Assembly: GCA_903813345.2 (NCBI GenBank)
Contig: CAIIXF020000346.1
Coordinates: 281,001 to 345,000, forward strand
Direction: 5' to 3'
Source of the DNA: Owenia fusiformis
Taxonomy: Eukaryota; Annelida; Polychaeta; Sabellida; Oweniidae
Length of the DNA stretch: 64,000 bases
Shown: in pieces, positions 25,844 through 37,370 of the stretch
Numbering within the stretch: position 1 is the first letter of the stretch
Layout of the letters: the number at the start of each line of letters is the position of its first letter
The notes under the pieces: model-generated
Seen by the model: the letters and a program-made list of their open reading frames with translations, nothing else
Databases searched by the model: none
What the model was told of the DNA's origin: nothing
Made by a program: the position numbers and the translations under genes

Positions 25844-28772
25844 CATGTTTTTTTGTTTTTTTGATTAAAAATATTTATTCTCTAAAATTAAAATCAAATA
25901 CATAATAACACTTGACACTTTTAATAAGTGTATCAGCGTGAAAACATTTAAATATTAACATGAGTCAAATGGAAATGAGAAAAAAGAACAATTTAAAAAT
26001 ATTTACTCAGTTAAATGAGAATAAAATTGATAACAATATATAAAATCTACATATATGTTTGTCAGTAATTCAGTTCAGAATACCGGTAGGTTGATGTCAT
26101 ATGAATTTTAAAATTCTTTTTAAAACAGTTAATGGAAGGTAATGTTTTCAAAGAAGTTGGCAGATTATTCCAAAGCTGAGCACCTGAATATTTTATTGAG
26201 TTTTGACCTATAATTGTTCTAAATTTTTTCATGTGAAGGCAATTTTGGAATCTTGTCTCATGTTCATGAAATATCAAATTTGGAGTAAAATAATTTTCAA
26301 ATATGTCAAAAGGAAAGCCATCAGGTTTTGTTGTGTATTGATAAAGAAATTTTGCAACTTCAAGCTTATGTATGTCAAAAATATCTAGAAAATTGAGTTG
26401 TTTAAAAAGAGGTGAGCTATGTGCTAAAAAGTCAGAATTTGTGATTATTCTCACTGCACGTTTTTGTAACAAAAGCAATTTATTCAAAAAGGTTTTACAT
26501 GCATTACCCCATATGATGTTGCAATAGTTCAATTGTGATAATATAAGTGAATTATAAATGGTAATCATGGTTTTTGTATTCAATTTATATTTAATCTTTC
26601 CCAGAATACCAATAATTTTAGATATTTTATGTATAACTTTATTTATGTGCTCATTCCATTTTAATTTACAATCAATTGTTACTCCCAGAAAATTTGTATG
26701 CATTACTCTTTCAAGAATATTACCCCCTATTTTTATATTAAAATCTTGATTTTCATCAATATTTAACTTTTATCTTGTAAATAGCATATAATTTGTCTTG
26801 TCTATATTCAAAGAAAGTTTATTTGATTTGAACCATTCTAATGTCTTTTCCATTTCTAGATTTACATTTCTATATAGATCATGAAGGTCTTTGTTTGAAC
26901 ATAAGATATTTGTATCATCTGCGAAAATAGTAAATTTAAGAATATTTGAAACCTTATGTAAATCATTAATATAGAGAATGAATAAGATGGGGCCTAAAAC
27001 AGACCCTTGAGGTACACCACAAGTGATAATATTTTCTTCAGATAGAGTGTTGTTAAAAGAAGTAATGATTTTCCTATCAGATAAATAGCTTTCAAACCAA
27101 TTTTTTGCGACATTGCGAATTCCAAAATTTTCAAGTTTTTTTAGAAGAATTTCATGATTTACTGTATCGAAGGCTTTCGATAAATCTAAAAATATTCCAA
27201 TAGCATGAGTTGAGCTTTATCTAGAGATATCCTCACTTCTTCCAAGAAGGAGAGGATTGCCATATAAGTTGAATAATGTTTTCTAAAACCAAACTGATTT
27301 TTGAATAAAAGTTTGTATGTTTCAATAAATGTTATTAATCTATTTTTCATGATCTGTTCTAAGAGTTTAGAAAAGACACTAAGTAGAGATATAGGTCTAT
27401 AGTTTGAAAATTTTGAAGTATTTCCTTTTTTAAAAAGTGGGATAACTTTGGCTGTTTTCAACTTAGTGGGAAAAACCCCTGTATGGATAGACAAGTTTGC
27501 TATATGAACTAATGGTAAAAGTAAATTATTTCTTGCATGTTTAACTACTATTGGTTTGAATTCATCTAGGCCTGGTGAGCAATCTTTTAAAACTGACATT
27601 AAATTTTCGATTTCATCCTTACTCACAGGAGTAAGTTCTAAAGAAGATTCATTGATTTCCATAAATGTAAAAGGGAACGTTTTTGAACTTATCTTTGATG
27701 CTAATTTAGGTCCAACATTAGAAAAAAATCTGTTAAAATGATTAGCAATATCTTTTCTATCAGTCAAAGTATCATCTCCATCATAAAATTTATCTGGAAA
27801 AACTGAATCACATTTTTGCGGTGAAGTAAGTCATTTATAACTGACCAAGTATTCTTGATATTATTGCTTGTTTCAGTAAATCTATCACAAAAATATTTCC
27901 TTTCTGCTTTGCGGATTAATTTATGGAGTTTGTTTCGAAAAGTTTTGTATTCAGCTAGATTCTGTTTCGTTGGGTGTTTCAAAGTATTTCGATAAAGTTT
28001 ATTTTTCTGTTTCACAGATGTTAGTATACCATGTGAGAGCCAAGGCTTAATTGAGTTCTTGTGAATTTTTGTATTTTTGACTTTTACAGGGAAATATTCA
28101 TCATATTTTCTACTAATTTTGTCTGCGAACAAATTATAAGCCACATTTACATCAACCTTTTCATTAATTATACCTGTCCAATCTATATCTTTCAGTGAAT
28201 CACTAAAATTATTAATTGCACTCAATGAATATTTCCTAAAAGTGATTTGTTTGTTTTCACAAACATTTTGATAGTGTGATGTAAGGGCAAAGATAGGATG
28301 GTGGTCAGAAATGGGAAATGAAAGAAGACCACTTTTGATTACATTATTTGAAATAGAAAAGATATTATCAATAAGCGTAGCACTTTTTTCTGTTATTCTA
28401 GTAGGTTTAAAAATCAATGGGTTATAAGATTGGGAGTATAATAGATTAAGAAAATTCAACGTTTGTGCATCACTTTCAGTTTTAAGTAAATCAATGTTGA
28501 AATCACCCATTATAAAAGAAAATTTATGTTCCCTATCAATTTTAGAAAGTAGGCTCTCAAAACTTTCAAGAAAATATGCCATGTCTGTATTTGGTGGTCT
28601 ATATATTATAGTAATAACCATATTTTTCTCATTTTTCCTAGGAATTTCAATAGATAGTGATTCACATGCTTTATAATCTAATTTGAGGTCATCCCTATGT
28701 TTAAAGTCAATGCCTTTTAAAATATGAAGTGCAACACCACCCCCTGGTGGATCTTGTATCAGCCTAAATCAC
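25844..28772 (-). mobile_element. 5'-truncated, decayed non-LTR retrotransposon (LINE)
   Basis: Reading the minus strand: the C-terminal part of an apurinic-type endonuclease (YRPPN, GDFNIDLL, SATLIDNIF, SDHHPIF; 28770-27764), then reverse transcriptase (IPLFKKG, NYRPISLL, FGFRKHYST; then GVPQGSVLGP and the catalytic FADDT near 26920-27040), then a C-terminal region (26703-26062). At least two frameshifts (near 27765 and 27210) and one in-frame TAA (near 26770) break it, so it is a dead copy. An A-rich tail occurs on the minus strand at about 25844-25870. ATATCAGATCC flanks both sides (25833-25843 and 28773-28783), an 11-bp target duplication that defines the limits. It belongs to the jockey/CR1-like LINE group; the clade is not resolved. 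Confidence 0.9.
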
Positions 28773-28875
28773 ATATCAGATCCTATATCAGAACCATTCC
28801 CGGGGATTTCTCTTGATTTTTATGTTTCAGAAAAAAAAAACAATTTAATAAATAGGCTATTGATGGTGTTGGTGG

Positions 28876-29006
28876 AATATGAATTTTATTTATTTTATTC
28901 GCCTCGAGAACTATCATATTAACACTCGGGCTATTGCCCTCAGTCAGTATGATGTTTTCCTTGGCCAATATCATATTTTCCCTCAGAATAAAATTCATAT
29001 TCCATC
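28876..29006. mobile_element. Small foldback, about 130 bp
   Basis: GGAATATGAATTTTATT at the left is inverted at the right (AATAAAATTCATATTCC), with a GC-richer centre. Confidence 0.6.
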
Positions 29007-29029
29007 CCTCCCATTAAATTACCTCTATA

Positions 29030-29675
29030 CAGGGTGTCCCGAAAGTATGGGGCCCCCCCTAGGCAGACATATGCCAGTGTCCTCATAGTATGTGTTATAT
29101 ATCATATTAAAGCTTATCCAAAGTTACATTGATTTGCCAAGTATCATGGTTCAACTCCCGAATGGGAAAAAGTTACAGTCATTTTAAAAGTTAGTGTTTT
29201 GTTAAAATAAAGTTCAATTTTACACCACATTACTAGTCAATGTGTCCCCCCTTGGCCATGTTAACAGCAGCAATTATTTTCAGATATGACCTTAAAAGCC
29301 CTTCAAATAGGGGTGTGGGATTTTATAACCCTCTTAAAACCTGTTAAGGGACTTTAGAAGAGTTTCCTTAGAGTTTCTACCCTCACCGTTCTCTTTTTCT
29401 AACTCAATATCCATCCGACCCGAAAAGAATTGCTGCTGTTAAGATGGCCCGGGAGGATACATTGACTAGTGATTTGGTGTAAAATTGAACTTAATTTTGA
29501 CCAAACACTAAATTTTCAAATGCCTGTAATTTTTTCACATTTGAGAGTTGAACCATGATACTTGGCGAATCAATGTAACTTTGGATAAGCCTTCAAATGA
29601 TATATAACACATACTATGACAACACTGGTATATGTCTGCCTAGGGGGGGGGGGCCCATACTTTCGGGACACCCTG
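29030..29675. mobile_element. 646-bp MITE, CAGGGTGTCCCGAAAGTATG ends
   Basis: The terminal inverted repeats are long: CAGGGTGTCCCGAAAGTATG plus G/C runs, then an AGGCAGACATATG block, extending about 200 bp. TATA flanks both ends, consistent with a TA or TATA target duplication. No ORF of note. Confidence 0.85.
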
Positions 29676-29704
29676 TATATCACACATACATTTTTAAAAT
29701 GCTA

Positions 29705-30290
29705 CTTGGAGAAGTATTAGTACTCTTTATAGAATTTCTGATCTAATTGTGCCACCTTCACTTTCTCATATTTCTAAGGGGTAGGGGTCAACAAAGCCAT
29801 ATTTAAAATTCCAAATAGTATTGTATCATTACATTCTTTATATTACAATTCCCCACATAGATTGGAAATAATTTTAGATTACTTCTTAAAGCAGTATTGG
29901 TGCCAATTATTTCTCTGAAGCTGCAACAATAAAGTTGGCGAGACTAAAAAACGAATGAAAATATGCTTATTTATTACTATAAATTGTGTTTTTGTCAAAA
30001 CCGATCAATATATCTCCCTATAACTTTGTTAAACACTTGACTACAGTGCTAGCAACATAATATGTATAGATCAGTGCTATAGTTAATGCATAACTGATTC
30101 TATAGAATGATAATATAGTACCCCCCTGAAATATTATTCTAGGGGGGTAAAACTGCTCAGAATCCTTCGCCCACAAACTAAAAAGACCCAGACATATATG
30201 AATTGATGCTAAATGAAGTCATCTTTCAGAAACATTATGTCTATCAAGTGGCCCTTGAACTTCCCAAAACCCATGCTATATCCTGGCCTA
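29705..30290. repeat. Right arm of the 8.1-kb interrupted inverted repeat
   Basis: Reverse complement of 22137-22890 without its internal duplication. It ends at CCATGCTATATCCTGGCCTA. Confidence 0.8.
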
Positions 30291-30334
30291 TTGGTCTGTA
30301 TTCCAAGTGTTATTTAACACTTTTCTATATGTTT

Positions 30335-30900
30335 AAATAAGAGAGGGAAACCCAAGGGTTCAGAGATGACACATACGTCTCTAATATAAATGTGTATTGA
30401 GATTACAGCGTCGCTGTTTGGTTAGACCGATAGACAAATGACGTCATTTAATGGTGGGTTCAAAATTTTGTGAACACTTCAAACAATATTAAGTTAATAT
30501 CTGGCATATTAGCCAACATCATAGCTAAGCAACTAAGCAATTAACAACAAAACTTTTCAATAGTTTTATGCACTTTTTTGTTTTATTATTACTTGCTTCT
30601 AAACTAAATTTATGTTAAAGCGACCTGTAATGCCAAATGGCGATTGGTTTTGCTTACTTGTACTTTGTAAATTACTATGATTTAAGAATAATAAAAACAT
30701 TAATAATAATAAAAAACATCATAGCTCGTTTTTCACATCAAGATGAAGGAATTTGCTAACATCAATTAAAACATTACATCAGTGTGTGGTATTTGGAAAC
30801 TAGGCGGTGAAAGTTCGAACAAACTTGTTCTTTTATATTGCTTACTCAGACGAAATTATGTGTCATCTCCTAATCTCTGGGGGTTTCCCTCCACTTATTT
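30335..30900. mobile_element. 566-bp inverted-repeat element
   Basis: AAATAAGAGAGGGAAACCC at the left pairs with GGGTTTCCCTCCACTTATTT at the right, and GATGACACATA pairs with TATGTGTCATC just inside. A diverged relative may occupy about 36030-36260 in the opposite orientation (GAGGGGGAAAGCCCCAGG, GATGACAGACATA). Confidence 0.65.
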
Positions 30901-31005
30901 CTAAATAAAAACAAATTTGTACAAGATCAAGTACCGTTTTCGTACAGTGTTTAATTAGATCAATACGTACAATATCTTCCATATTCTGTAACATTTTGTA
31001 CATTA

Positions 31006-31132
31006 TGCCTAGGTCACATTTGCCCCGATCCATCGGTCGGCGCCCGACCGATTGAGTGCTTTGTTCAATTTTGAACAAAAAACTCAATCGGCCGGGCGCC
31101 TCAGTGAAAATCGGAGCAAATGTGACCAAGGT
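31006..31132. mobile_element. GC-rich hairpin MITE, copy 1
   Basis: TGCCTAGGTCACATTTG pairs with CAAATGTGACCAAGG at the other end, with CGGCGCCCGACCGATTGAGT and its complement inside. About 127 bp, almost entirely self-complementary. Other copies: 32573-32700, 32753-32868 (half) and 58411-58556. Confidence 0.8.
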
Positions 31133-31529
31133 ATTGGACTAATTGGACTGATTTGTACGATATTCGTCATGTATTCATGACAATGAGCAATGTTATCAAC
31201 TCCTATAATAGTGACCAGCGTTCATCCTACTTGTTAGACATGCCAAGCTTAATTAACTCATTCAATCCTTGGGCAAAAAGCACTAAAATACTGAAGAAAT
31301 TTTGAAAATTGCCATATATGGTACCTCTGAGATAATATATACAGTATATAGGGCATACATATATAGTGTAATATATCATTTTAAAGCAATTTATGATATA
31401 CTCCTATACAAGTTGTCATGGTTACAAGATTGGTTTTGTGCTTTGCCATGATATCACGCCCTTCGTAGTCAACGTATTTGATTTATGACTTTATTTTGTA
31501 GCCTCTCATACTAGCTAAAACCTTAATAG

Positions 31530-32085
31530 ATGGTACCTAGTGTAATATACCATTGGAAAGATCATCCAAAGTTATGTTAACTCACCAACTTTCAAGTATT
31601 TTGGATGACATTTACCTATATTTTTATGATGTCCTTTATGGCTAACGTACCCTCCTTTAAGCAGTTTTTTTGCGTCAAAATGACAAGGATATGTAATACG
31701 TCAAAAAGTTAATCTTTTTCGCATTCCACTTGTTACAAAAAGGTTTTCACCACTTTCCTTGCACCTCTATTTTCTACACATCTAACCCTATCCAGAAATT
31801 GGTTAAATTCATTGCCATATACATGTTTAATCAACCTTTGGTTCTTTGACCTTTCTTATATCTGATTCTTAAAATCCTGTCAAATACGCCAAATTGCCAT
31901 GTTTCTAGGCCTATGGTCTCCTCAATTGATACACTGTGAAAATTTGTGAGATTGATTGACATGTGTCAGATATATGCCAATCAACGTAACTTTGGAAGAT
32001 CTTTCCAATGGTATATTACACTTGGTACCAAAAATCTTGGTTTTGGCTGTAGAGGGGGGGGGGGACTTATTTGACACCCTGTATA
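31530..32085. repeat. Foldback ending in GACACCCTGTATA
   Basis: GTACCTAGTGTAATATACCA near 31541 is inverted near 32010-32035. A G run and ACACCCTGTATA mark the right edge; the left edge is unclear. Confidence 0.5.
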
Positions 32086-32175
32086 TAAAGGGTTTTACAA
32101 CAGGTATAGCTGATTATTGGAATTTGAGCACGACCAGATGGTGAGCAACTGTTCAATTATAGCGTATGAATTATA

Positions 32176-32503
32176 ATGGCGATGGTACGTGATTTGATAA
32201 AGGCGTACAAGATACTACTTACATTTGCACTTTTTGTCTTAACGGGAAGTACGACCTTCAATGGAAAGACCTTCATCAGAGAAAAGAAGACCGTCTTTAT
32301 ATCCGATAACAATTTAGGTCACCTGGGAACTCTCGAAAGAAGTTCGCACTCGGAATGTGTCATTGCCTGTCTAAATACAAAGCGATGCGGACATACAAAC
32401 GTAAAGCAAATGACCGAAACGACGTTCATATGTGATTTGCTTGAATGGGTTATAGGTGAAAAATCCCATATGGATGATGCAGACCATTATTACGTCAGGG
32501 AAC
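32176..32503 (+). CDS. Gene A, exon 1: signal peptide and PAN/apple-like domain
   Basis: First of three exons of a secreted PAN/C-type lectin protein (joined CDS 32176-32503, 35037-35219, 37036-37259; 244 aa). Residues 1-25 form a signal peptide (hydrophobic core ILLTFALFVLT). Residues about 28-105 resemble a PAN/apple domain: Cys61, Cys65, Cys71 and Cys86 in the arrangement SECVIACL...RC...CDLLEW. PAN domains bind proteins or carbohydrates outside the cell. The ATG is chosen because genes B and C start at the same residue (MA-x-x-x-DLIK). The exon ends in phase 1 at the strong donor C|GTGAGT. The 328-bp length is identical in genes B and C. Splice phases are seen; function as a secreted recognition protein is inferred from the domains. 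Confidence 0.85.
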
Positions 32504-32572
32504 GTGAGTTGATACTTAATTACTTCTTATATTAGTGCATTAAATTATAAAAACTTGCATATTACGCCAGGT

Positions 32573-32700
32573 TCACATTCGGTCTGATCCATCGGCCGGC
32601 GCCCGGCCGATTGAGTGTTATGTTCAATATTGTATTCAATTTTGAACAAAATACTCAATCACCCGGGCGCCTTAGTGAAAATCGGAGCAAATGTGACAGT
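32573..32700. mobile_element. GC-rich hairpin MITE, copy 2 (intron 1 of gene A)
   Basis: Same family as 31006-31132, starting 70 bp after exon 1. ATCGGCCGGCGCCCGGCCGA and its partial complement form the stem. Confidence 0.75.
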
Positions 32701-32752
32701 GGAACTACTGTGTGTGGTTTTCTTGGCTACATCTTTGGATAATAGGGTAGAC

Positions 32753-32868
32753 TAATGCCTGGGTCACATTTGCTCCGATTCATCGGCCGGCGACCGACCG
32801 ATTGAGTATTCTGGTCAAAAATGTATACACTTTTGAACAAAATACTCAATCAGCGGGGCGCTGGCACT
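32753..32868. mobile_element. GC-rich hairpin MITE, copy 3 (truncated)
   Basis: Begins TAATGCCTGGGTCACATTTG and stops within the second arm (CTCAATCAGCGGGGCGCTGG). Confidence 0.7.
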
Positions 32869-33009
32869 TGATTAAAACATAGCTGAATTTGAAGTATTAA
32901 AATGTATTAATATCAAACATAAAATTAACGCATGGGAATATTTTTCCCACACTTATTTTTAACGTGAGGTGAGTATTAACAATATGTGTTTTCAGCATGT
33001 TTCAGAGTG

Positions 33010-35036
33010 TTTACATGGTTTCAGCATGTGGCATGGACTTAAATGCACCCTGCAGCCACACTGGATCCATCTATTGTTTCTACAATGCGTGTTTTGATTC
33101 TAACATGCGGCGTGGACTTTCATGAACTCAACAGCTACAATGGCTCCATCAGTTGTTCCTACAATGCGTGTTTGTGATTCCAGCATGCGGCGTGGTTTAA
33201 TGCACCCAACAGCTACAATGGCTCCATCAGTTGTTCCTACAATGCGTGTTTTTGATTCTAGCATGCGGCGTGGGCCTATATGCACCCTACAGCTACAATG
33301 GCTCCATCAGTTGTTCCTACAATGCGTGTTTTTGATTCTAGCATGCGGCGTGGGCCTATATGCACCCTACAGCTACAATGGCTCCATCAGTTGTTCCTAC
33401 AATGCGTGTTTTTGATTCTAGCATGCGGCGTGGGCCTATATGCACCCTACAGCTACAATGGCTCCATCAGTTGTTCCTACAATGCGTGTTTTTGATTCTA
33501 GCATGTGGCGTGGGCTTATAAGTACCCTACAGCTACAATGGCTCTATCAGTTGTTCCTACAATGCGTGTTTTTGATTCTAGCATGTGGCGTGGGCTTATA
33601 TGTACCCTACAGCTACAATGGCTCCATCAGTTGTTCTTTCAATGCGTGTTTTTGATTCTAGCATGCGGCGTGGGCTTATATGCACCCAACAGCTACAATG
33701 GCTCCATCAGTTGTTCCTACAATGCGTTTTTTTTATTCTAGAATGCGGCGTGGACTTATAAGCACCTTACAGCTACAATGGCTCCATCAGTTGTTCGTAC
33801 AATGCGTGTTTTTGATTCTAGTATGCGGGTGGGCTTATGTGCACCCTACAGCTACAATGGCCCAATCAGTTGTTCCTACAATGCCTGATTTTGATTCTAG
33901 TATGCGGGTGGGCTTATGTGCACCCTACGGCTACAATGGCCCAATCAGTTGTTTCTACAATGCGTGATTTTGATTCTAGTATGCGGCGTGGGCTTATATG
34001 TACCCTACAGCTACAATGGCTCCACCTATTGTTTCTATAATGCGTTTGTTTGATTCTAGCATGCGGCATGGGTTTATATTCACAGTGGGCTAATATGGAC
34101 CCTACAGCTACAATGGATCAATCTAGTGTTTCTACAATGTGTGTTTTTTATTCTAGTATGCGACGTGGGCTTATATGGACCCTACAGCTACAATGGATCC
34201 GTCTAGTGTTTCTACAATGTGTGTTTTTTATTCTAGTATGCGACGTGGGCTAATATGGACCCTGCAGCTACAATGGATCCATCTAGTGTTTCTACAATGT
34301 GTGTTTTTTATTCTAGTATGCGACGTGGGCTAATATGGACCCTACAGCTACAATGGATCCATCTAGTGTTTCTACAATGTGTGTTTTTTATTCTAGTATG
34401 CGACGTGGGCTAATATGGACCCTACAGCTACAATGGATCCATCTAGTGTTTCTACAATGTGTGTTTTTTATTCTAGTATGCGACGTGGGCTAATATGGAC
34501 CCTACAGCTACAATGGATCCATCTAGTGTTTCTACAATGTGTGTTTTTTATTCTAGTATGCGACGTGGGCTAATATGGACCCTACAGCTACAATGGATCC
34601 ATCTAGTGTTTCTACAATGTGTGTTTAATATTCTAGTATGCGACGTGGGCTAATATGGACCCTACAGCTACAATGGATCCATCTAGTGTTTCTACAATGT
34701 GTGTTTTTTATTCTAGTATGCGACGTGGGCTAATATGGACCCTACAGCTACAATAGATCCATCTAGTGTTTCTACAATGTGTGTTTTTTGTTCTAGTATA
34801 CGACGTGGGCTAATATGGACCCTACAGCTACAATAGCGCCATACATTGTTCTTAAAATGCATGTGTTTGATTCTAGCATGCAGCGTTGGCTTATATGGAC
34901 CCCACAGCTACAATGGATCCATCTATTGTTCCTACAATGCGTGTTTTTTATTCTAGTATGCGACGTGGGCTAATATTGACCCCACAGCTACAATGGATCC
35001 ATCTATTGTTCCTACAATGCGTTTTTTTGGTTTCAG
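33010..35036 (+). repeat. 80-bp tandem array of lectin exon-2 splice acceptors (gene A)
   Basis: About 25 head-to-tail units of about 80 bp fill the end of intron 1. Each contains a T-rich tract, TTCTAG or a variant, and then the first 60 or so bases of lectin exon 2 (CATGCGGCGTGGGC onward, coding CGVGLY-PYSYNGS). The last unit runs directly into the real exon 2 at 35037. There are two subfamilies: to about 34065 the units read GGCTCCATCAGTTGTTCCTA; after that GGATCCATCTAGTGTTTCTA. In lectin frame every unit meets a stop codon soon after its exon-like part, in the next T-rich tract or at the TAG of ATCTAGTG. The period is not a multiple of three. Long ORFs predicted across it are artefacts. 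Confidence 0.95.
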
Positions 35037-35219
35037 CATGTGAAATTGGCTTATATGCACCCTACAGCTACAATGGTTCCATGTATTGTTTCTACCCTGG
35101 TCCTCTGAGCTGGTGGGATGCTGAGCTGAAATGTCAGGAACATGGCGCATACTTGGCTGCCATTGAAACCGAAGAAGAACAACATGCTTTACAAAGCTAC
35201 TTGCGCAGACATGGCACTG
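35037..35219 (+). CDS. Gene A, exon 2: N-terminal half of C-type lectin domain
   Basis: 183 bp, acceptor GGTTTCAG, entered in phase 1 and left in phase 1 at G|GTATAT. It encodes residues 110-171: Cys111 and Cys127 (the extra pair of long-form lectins), the FYPGPLSWWDAELKC core with Cys142, and the helix AAIETEEEQHALQSYLRR. Exons 2 of genes B and C have exactly the same length and phases. The preceding intron ends in the acceptor array, so the splicing machinery must pick this copy out of about 25 similar ones. Confidence 0.85.
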
Positions 35220-35767
35220 GTATATTCCACATCAAAACTTATTTTACAATTTTTGACACTAAAGGAAAGTTCCATAGATGCTAACTTACTTATCTGTTAT
35301 CATTTTTACTTGTTTGATGTGGCGCTGAATATTTTAGACAAAGCACAACTTTCTCTCAAGATTCACCAGCCGAGAAAAAACTTTTATACACTACAAACTT
35401 CGTTTCAATGCTTGCACCAATTCAAGCATTTCAATCAATTTGCATAATCCACTTTCACTTTCATTTCAATCAATTCAAGAAACTCAGTGTATACATCCAT
35501 TGAAATTCTGAACAATTGGTAATTTAAGTCTAAAAGCTGCCATTATGAACAGATAATTATTAATTACACACGAATGAACGAGTCGGTATATAATTTCGCC
35601 CATGTTAAAAAAAGGTAAAAACTGGCAAACGAAAAAACGATGAACAAAAAACGTCTGATTGCTTATCGATTGCAATCAAATTCAAAATAACCTAATTACG
35701 TATTAATTTTCAGTAAACAAGTTTATGTAGTCACACGCACGAAGTTTTGTAAGTGCGTTGCTTTGTT

Positions 35768-35969
35768 CACTCTACCTAACCCCTAGAAAAGCATAATATA
35801 CTCTGTTTGTCTTATTGTATTGTTAAGTATATTTTTGAAAGTACCTTATTAACATCTACTTAAAATCCGATAAACCATTCATAAGGAACAGACACATAAA
35901 AACAAATAACATAATTATTACTAATAAGCCAAATGGGTTGCTCATAAACACCAAATGAAAGGTAGAGTG
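35768..35969. mobile_element. MITE related to 2449-2664, in intron 2 of gene A
   Basis: CACTCTACCTAACC at the left and GGTAGAGTG at the right; the interior matches the reverse complement of the copy after gene D (AAGCCAAATGGGTTGCTCAT). Neighbouring intron sequence (35290-35760) also resembles 130-460 of gene D, showing that the introns are homologous. Confidence 0.65.
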
Positions 35970-37035
35970 TATATGCAATGTGACTCCATATTGTACACTT
36001 TTGATAAAATACTGATTGGGCATATCACACCCAAGAGGGGGAAAGCCCCAGGGCATTAGCGAAGAGCGATGACAGACATATTACGTTTCTTGCGTACCAC
36101 ATTTGTTTGCCCAAATTCTCACCAGTTAGTTTTCGAATATAACGCGTCGTTGTGTTGGTTTAATCGATTGAAGCATATTCTTTACATCTTTCTTTATATA
36201 TCTTGATGTGAAATAACAATTGAAACTATGATATTGGTTAATATGCCAGAAATTACATGTAGCATACTATTATTCGAAGTGTTATTAGAAATTTTTGAAT
36301 CCGCCATTTTTGTTTATCAATTTTGGACCAATCAGAGGTGTATGTCATCTCAATACAGGGTTACATTATAAGCGTACGTCATCTTTGAACTCCGGGATCA
36401 ATCCCCCCTTATCACAGCCCATTCTCTTTCACTTCGTAGCACCGGAATTTTACGAAGTAATTCCCAGTATTACCGGCAGGAGATTTGAAAGTACTCATTG
36501 ATTTTGACGTTTTGACAGATTTGCCTATAAAGGAAGTTAACTAGTAAAAAGCATCACAAAATTGTTAAAAGTAATGATTTGATAAAAGCAGTTGTCTCCG
36601 CTTATGCACCATCTTAACGTGCTATTATATTTCCATATGGCTTTTAAAGAGGCTCTATGCCATAGGATAGCACAATCAAGACCCCTCTGAACGCCCTCTT
36701 TCAGTGTTAATTTTGCAAATGTGCTGGCCGATCTAATTATTTTCGAAGAAATTAATTCAATCTGAAGTTTGAATATACACGGAAAAGTCTTCCTGTTATC
36801 TGATTGGTCGTTGAATTTGTTTATCAACCATGGCTTTCCTTAATTCGGAAAAAGCTGGACATTTGAGTAAACATGATCTAGGCCGCTATCGATTTCAAAC
36901 TTCCCTCTCACTGGAAAAGTACTATGTTTAAAGTCCCGACCATCTCTACATGGGAGGATCACGCACCTTTGAATGGTGCATAATTAACACTTTGAAATAC
37001 TTTTTCTGTAGCCAAACTTCCATATTGTGTTTCAG
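35970..37035. other. Intron 2 of gene A, remainder
   Basis: Contains a possible diverged relative of the 30335-30900 element (about 36030-36260). No coding sequence seen. Confidence 0.4.
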
Positions 37036-37259
37036 GTGACATGAACATTGGCCTCAGGCGAGATGAGGACACCGGCATCTATCATTGGAGCGGATTATCC
37101 GATACAGTGACATACTTCTCTTGGGCAGGAGTCAATCCCGGCGAGCGTGATGGTGAATCCTGTGTGATGTTGAGCAATTACTGGCACAATGACTATAACT
37201 GGGCCGATTGGTATTGCTCTGTAAGAAATGGTTTCATTTGTGAGCATAAAGATAATTGA
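37036..37259 (+). CDS. Gene A, exon 3: C-terminal half of C-type lectin domain
   Basis: 224 bp, acceptor GTGTTTCAG, coding residues 171-244 and ending in TGA. Visible are MNIGLRR, IYHWSG, the loop SWAGVNPGERDGESC, then DYNWADWYC and GFICE. Cys213-Cys231 and Cys142-Cys239 are the expected disulphides. The EPN/QPD sugar-specificity triplet reads NPG and the WND motif reads WAD, so canonical Ca2+-dependent mannose or galactose binding is not expected. Known of the family: such divergent domains often bind proteins or other ligands. The whole product is a short secreted protein with no membrane anchor. Confidence 0.85.
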
Positions 37260-37370
37260 GGAGAAATTACAAAAATATAACTTTTTGAGGATATTTGCGA
37301 AGAAATACTAGTAGCTTAGAAAACAACAGCATCGCCGATCTAATTCCTCACTTAAGTTACATCAAAGGTG

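Noticed and set aside
33122-34253. Several overlapping ORFs of 67-97 codons with repeated MAPSVVPTMRV-type products
   Set aside because: They come from reading the 80-bp acceptor array in a frame where the unit happens to be open; frames shift every unit because 80 is not a multiple of three.
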